Assembly (NCBI GenBank): GCA_047495785.1
Contig: JBLDXI010000032.1
Coordinates: 2,604,001-2,668,000, forward strand
From: Lepidodermella squamata
Taxonomy: Eukaryota; Gastrotricha
DNA length: 64,000 nt
Direction of reading: 5' to 3'
A program made the translations under genes and the position numbers. Of this stretch, positions 60,301 to 64,000 are shown piece after piece; position 1 is the first letter of the stretch, and the number at the start of each line of letters is the position of its first letter. The notes beneath the pieces were generated by a model. The model saw only the letters and a list, made by a program, of their open reading frames with translations, ran no database searches and had not been told where the DNA came from.

Positions 60301-63300
60301 GCGCGCTTATTTTTAGCGCATGACCGGCAGTCATCGAATTCCCAAGTGGGATCATCAGAGAAAATAATAGCCGGTTGTTGATCGGCGGTCGCGAGCTCAA
60401 ATCCCTAGCCGGCGAGTTTTTCCGCTCTCTAACAGTAACTACTTTGTTTACTAATATTTTCAAACAACGCGCAAGCGCGTCGCCTGGGCCGAATTCTCCG
60501 GGCGCACGAGCTCGAGAAATTTGTTACTAAAACACAAGTTGATTATTATTTATCTCATCTCGCCTGATGTGAAAATCCCATTCATTCACTCTTGCGCTAA
60601 AACAACGCAAACAGATTTTGCCTACTTGAAATTGTCGAGGCAAATATACTTCGCCGTCACCCCATCTATTATCGCCTGTTATGCCCGGGTAAATAACTGT
60701 ACGTTGCTGCTGCTGCTCCTGTAAAGGATCGCGGTGATGGGCGTCCGGCGCGCGATGGACAGGTGCGCAAACTTGAGTCGCTACATTTTCAATTTGTTGC
60801 GAATGAATCGTCATCGTCGCTTATCACTACCAGACGGATGTCTAGATCAACAACAGGGCGTTTTCTCGCCATAGCTACCTTAATATCGCTAAGAAAAATA
60901 AGACGTTGTTGTTGTTTTTGGCGCTTTACTTCTCTCTGCTGGCACTTGCAGCGTTGTGTTCGCCGTTACGACGTCGTAAAAACTCGCCGAGGCATATAGG
61001 TTATTTTGGTTATCTCTCTTGATAAACACCGCCCGCTGCTCTTTTTACGATCCGATGCGATGGTGATCGTACAACACGAAAACGGCCGCAACGGCATGAC
61101 GGCGTCTCCTGTGTTGTTTTATACACGGTGTCATTTTCGCAACGGCAAATAACGACGCCTTTTGTAAGATCAAGTACGCTGACATGGCGCTGACAGGCCG
61201 CTAAAAGCGCACATGTTGTAGCTGGATGGCTTTTTCATCATCATCATCTTTATCATCTACTCTCGGGCTCTCATCCCGCCCAGCGGTAGCCCTCTGCTAG
61301 ACCCTGACCATTGCTGTATGTGCTGGCGGCGTGACAAAAGCGGGCGTGAAAAAAGGCCCGCGCGTGTGGTATGTGTCACCTGGTCTTGCCGGACGCATCA
61401 AAGGCGAGCTGCTTTCAGCGTTTGAGCGTAAAATTTTGAGGCGACGACGACGGCTGTTTCTCACCGCGGCGAGCACGCGATCGGCGTTTTGTCGACGCCG
61501 TTTCGCGCACGACTGGCCGCGCGGCGTTTAATGACCTTGCGCTCGCGACAAATGTCATTGCCATTATTTTCTCGTCGTGTCCTCAAAACGACGCGCGCGT
61601 GCGATATCTCTGCAGTTCTCATCGTCGTGCAAATTGCAGCGATGACCCCGGGGCACGATTTTTATTACAAGCGGCGTCTCCGGGAATCAAAGCGCACTCG
61701 AATATCATTTTATAGTTGTTGTTATAATTTGTACCCGAAAATTAATTTACTGGTCTCTTAACATGCTTATTCTTATAGACGCGAAACCGAGCTTTGATTA
61801 TTTAACCACAACTGCTACTGAATTGTCGACAAAGCGGCAACAACGACGCCAATTCGACAACGACGACAACGATTCGACAACATCAGGTGTGCCGCAGAAT
61901 AAAAAACAAGCTGCTCAACGCATGATGGAAGCGATTCGTAAAGGTCGCCCAATTTTAATTGCCGAGCCTGAAAAGGCGTATTACATCGGTTCTGGCCGTA
62001 GCCGAACAGCTAAAATCGGCTGCCAAGCTGTTAACGCTATCCAGATTAATTTCATCTGCAACGACAAGCACGTCGGCCCGAATGAAATTAAAACCATCGA
62101 AGTCGAGGATGAAAAAACCGGACTTCGCGTTATGGAGGTTTGTTGCGATCAATTTTGAAAAAACCCAGCTTAATATTATTTTTTAATCGTAGAGTTACAT
62201 TGTTCGTGATCGTGAGATGTTGGAAGAGCGCCTACAAGCGCAGTTGAGTTCCAGCACTCACGCGCCTTCGTCTTCGACCAGCCAAACCGCACTTGGCCCT
62301 TACTGGTGCCAGTGCTTAGTTTGGAGCCTCAATGCCAACCCTCAGACCGGTCAACCCGACAGCCTGTACAGCCGGCGAGCTGTCGTTCATCTAGCGTGTA
62401 AGTTCATTTTTCATGTCATCTGGCCCGCACTTCCTTATCTTAGATTGTCCGATTATTCCTCAAGTTAGTGTCAAAGCTTATAAAAATATTGCGCAAGCCC
62501 TGTCACCATGTGTCGTGCTATTAAGGCAGATGCGCCCTAGCATTACTATATTGCGTGCGCGCGGCATTGGCGGAAAGGAAGGAAATTTGAGCCACTATAG
62601 GCGCCTTTGCCAGATATCGCGTTTCACACCTTGGGCGCACACAGGCCACTGGCCGGTCAACTGGTTTATAGGTTAATTAGCCGGGCGCTTTCAAAGCGGC
62701 GAACATGCATGCAACCGCCGCTGCCGCCATGTAATTGACCTAATAATCCTTTTTAATTTCATGCTTTTCAGACCTGAGAAAGAAGTTTGAACGCGAACCT
62801 GTGCCGCAAAGAAGCGCCGTCGGCGGTGCGGTCTCATTCACCTGCTCGCCGCCCGAGGCCCTGCCAGAGCCTACGCTGCTGTGGTTTCGCGACAACCGCC
62901 CAATCGAAGGCGATGGCCGTCGCATCATCGTCGACCAAAAACTTCGTCAATTGAGTATTTTAGAGGTTAGTTGAAAAAATTAAATCGATAAAAAATAATT
63001 AGGAAAAATTAAGAAACATTTATTTAAAATTTTTTTTTTGCTTTTAGGTGCGGCCTGAAGACCATGCGAATTACACATGCGTGGTTGAAAATGTGGCGGG
63101 TAAACGAATTTCGCCTCCCGCGCTGCTCGCAGTTACCCAAGACGGCGGCTGGTCAACCTGGTCGTCGTGGTCTCGTTGCGTACCAGACAGCGATCAGGTC
63201 GTTATCGATACCGAAAAATCAGCCGACTGCCAGTTGACCGGGCACCAGCGCCGGTTGCGAACCTGCTCGAACCCGGAACCGAAGCATGGCGGCAAGGCGT

Positions 63301-64000
63301 GTTCAGGCGACGAATTCGAGACTCAGTCGTGCTCGTTGCCATGCAGCGCCGCCACCCCGGCTAATACCCTGGCCGAAAAGGTCACTGTGAAGCAGGCGAA
63401 CAGTCAAGGGTGGTCGGCGTGGTCTGAATGGTCGGAATGCTCGCCAGCCCCGGAGTGTCGCCGAACGCGGCGGAGAACTTGCCTGTTAACCGACGCGTCT
63501 TCAGTCGGCTGCTCCGGGCTGAACAGCCAATCGATCTCGTGCGCGCCGAGTCAATGCGGCGTGCCTAGGTTGAACGTCAATTTCGACTCGACGACGCATT
63601 CGCTGATCGGCAGCCAGACCGTCGAACCCAGCGCGCAGCATTGGCACCCGGCTGAAACCGCTTTACTCGTCACAATCCCACTCTGCGGGGTGTTACTCAT
63701 AGTTTTACTCGCCCTAGTCGCTGTTTGGATTAAGCGGCGTTGGCAACGGCGTCGCCAGTTGAATGTGGTACTAGCCAGTACTGATTTCGTCTCCGGGTCT
63801 CGAGGGCTGAAATTCTTCGCGGGCAGTGGCAGCAATTCAATCGCGAGTAAGCACAGTGCCGCGTTTTGTTACACCGGCGTGCCAGGCCCGGCCTCCTCGT
63901 CATCAGGCGTTTCATCATCAGCCGAAGCCGTTCCGTTACGGCTAGCGAACACCTCGACCAGCTCAACAACAGAGGCCCCGGGCCGCCGGGTTGGTACTGA
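57310..64000 (+). CDS. UNC5: UNC5 netrin receptor, N-terminal part (3' end off window)
   Basis: Exons 57310-57373, 61779-62137, 62193-62397, 62772-62965, and an open exon from 63048 to the window end. Exon 1 is a signal peptide (MLLLTPAGVLLVLLVCIA) and joins in phase across a 4.4-kb intron. Then come two immunoglobulin domains (IGCQAVNAIQINFICN...YWCQCLVWSLN; VSFTCSPPEALPEPTLLWFRDNRPI...HANYTCVVENVAG), two thrombospondin type-1 repeats (GGWSTWSSWSRC; QGWSAWSEWSEC), a membrane helix (TALLVTIPLCGVLLIVLLALVAVW) and the start of a Ser-rich cytoplasmic tail. This order is diagnostic for UNC5, a repulsive axon-guidance receptor. ZU5, UPA and death domains must lie beyond the window. A 40-residue Gln/Arg/Asp-rich stretch (KRQQRRQFDNDDND) precedes Ig1. 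The link of exon 1 to the rest is inferred from phase and strand. Confidence 0.9.
57374..61778 (+). other. long first intron of UNC5
   Basis: At 4.4 kb it is about 80 times longer than the typical intron here. It contains many CG-rich stretches (57640-58150, 60470-60520, 61320-61560) and no called exon. Enhancers for an axon-guidance gene are plausible but not shown. Confidence 0.5.

Overview
This is nuclear DNA from an animal with compact, intron-bearing genes. Most introns are about 45-60 bp with GT..AG borders, and I joined exons by eye wherever frame and family homology agreed. The gene set is metazoan: UNC5, HEXIM, Unkempt, SIRT1, a voltage-sensing phosphatase, a nuclear receptor, histone H3.3 and uS8. 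The ATP synthase f subunit has the long N-terminus (EYNxKxHGPY...YGKPD) I associate with arthropods and other ecdysozoans. STPG2-like and IQCE-like genes suggest an animal that keeps axonemal cilia or flagellate sperm, which argues against a typical nematode. A small-genome ecdysozoan such as a tardigrade is my best guess, at low confidence; a spiralian or other invertebrate is not excluded.

Layout. 0-1 kb: the 3' end of a GALNT-like lectin gene and an isolated first exon of a CDKL kinase. 1-4 kb: no recognised gene. 4.1-5.6 kb: a divergent nuclear receptor. 7.5-9.8 kb: IQCE-like (minus). 9.8-14.2 kb: a repeat-rich stretch with a LINE remnant. 14.2-17.8 kb: HEXIM, the SLC25A19 carrier and ATP synthase f (all minus). 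19.4-28.9 kb: five plus-strand genes in a row (GYP-rich protein, voltage-sensing phosphatase, SIRT1, CCDC134-like, HARS). 29.2-30.6 kb: H3.3 with a CCAAT/CRE promoter. 31.2-32.5 kb: uS8 and SRR1-like, tightly spaced on the minus strand. 33.0-38.2 kb: Unkempt. 38.2-42.8 kb: a gene-poor stretch. 42.8-46.7 kb: two tandem GALNT-like genes that have lost the catalytic metal motif. 49.2-51.2 kb: SH2D4-like and ALG14, tightly spaced on the minus strand. 52.4-54.4 kb: STPG2-like. 55.5 kb: a tiny secreted cationic peptide. 57.3-64 kb: UNC5, with a 4.4 kb first intron, running off the window.

The most interesting signals are these. (1) A local family of GalNAc-transferase-like proteins without the DxH and WGGEN motifs, probably pseudoenzymes. 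(2) A CCDC134 orthologue with a roughly 300-residue Lys/Glu/Gln-rich disordered insert and a C-terminal KEEL ER-retrieval signal. (3) A window-wide pattern in which nearly every gene has a T-rich 3' splice acceptor 2-40 nt upstream of its start codon, plus two same-strand gene pairs only 56 and 99 bp apart. Together these suggest spliced-leader trans-splicing with operon-like pairs. (4) A histidyl-tRNA synthetase whose mitochondrial-type leader has no AUG.

All exon borders are predictions from sequence; nothing here was checked against transcripts or databases.
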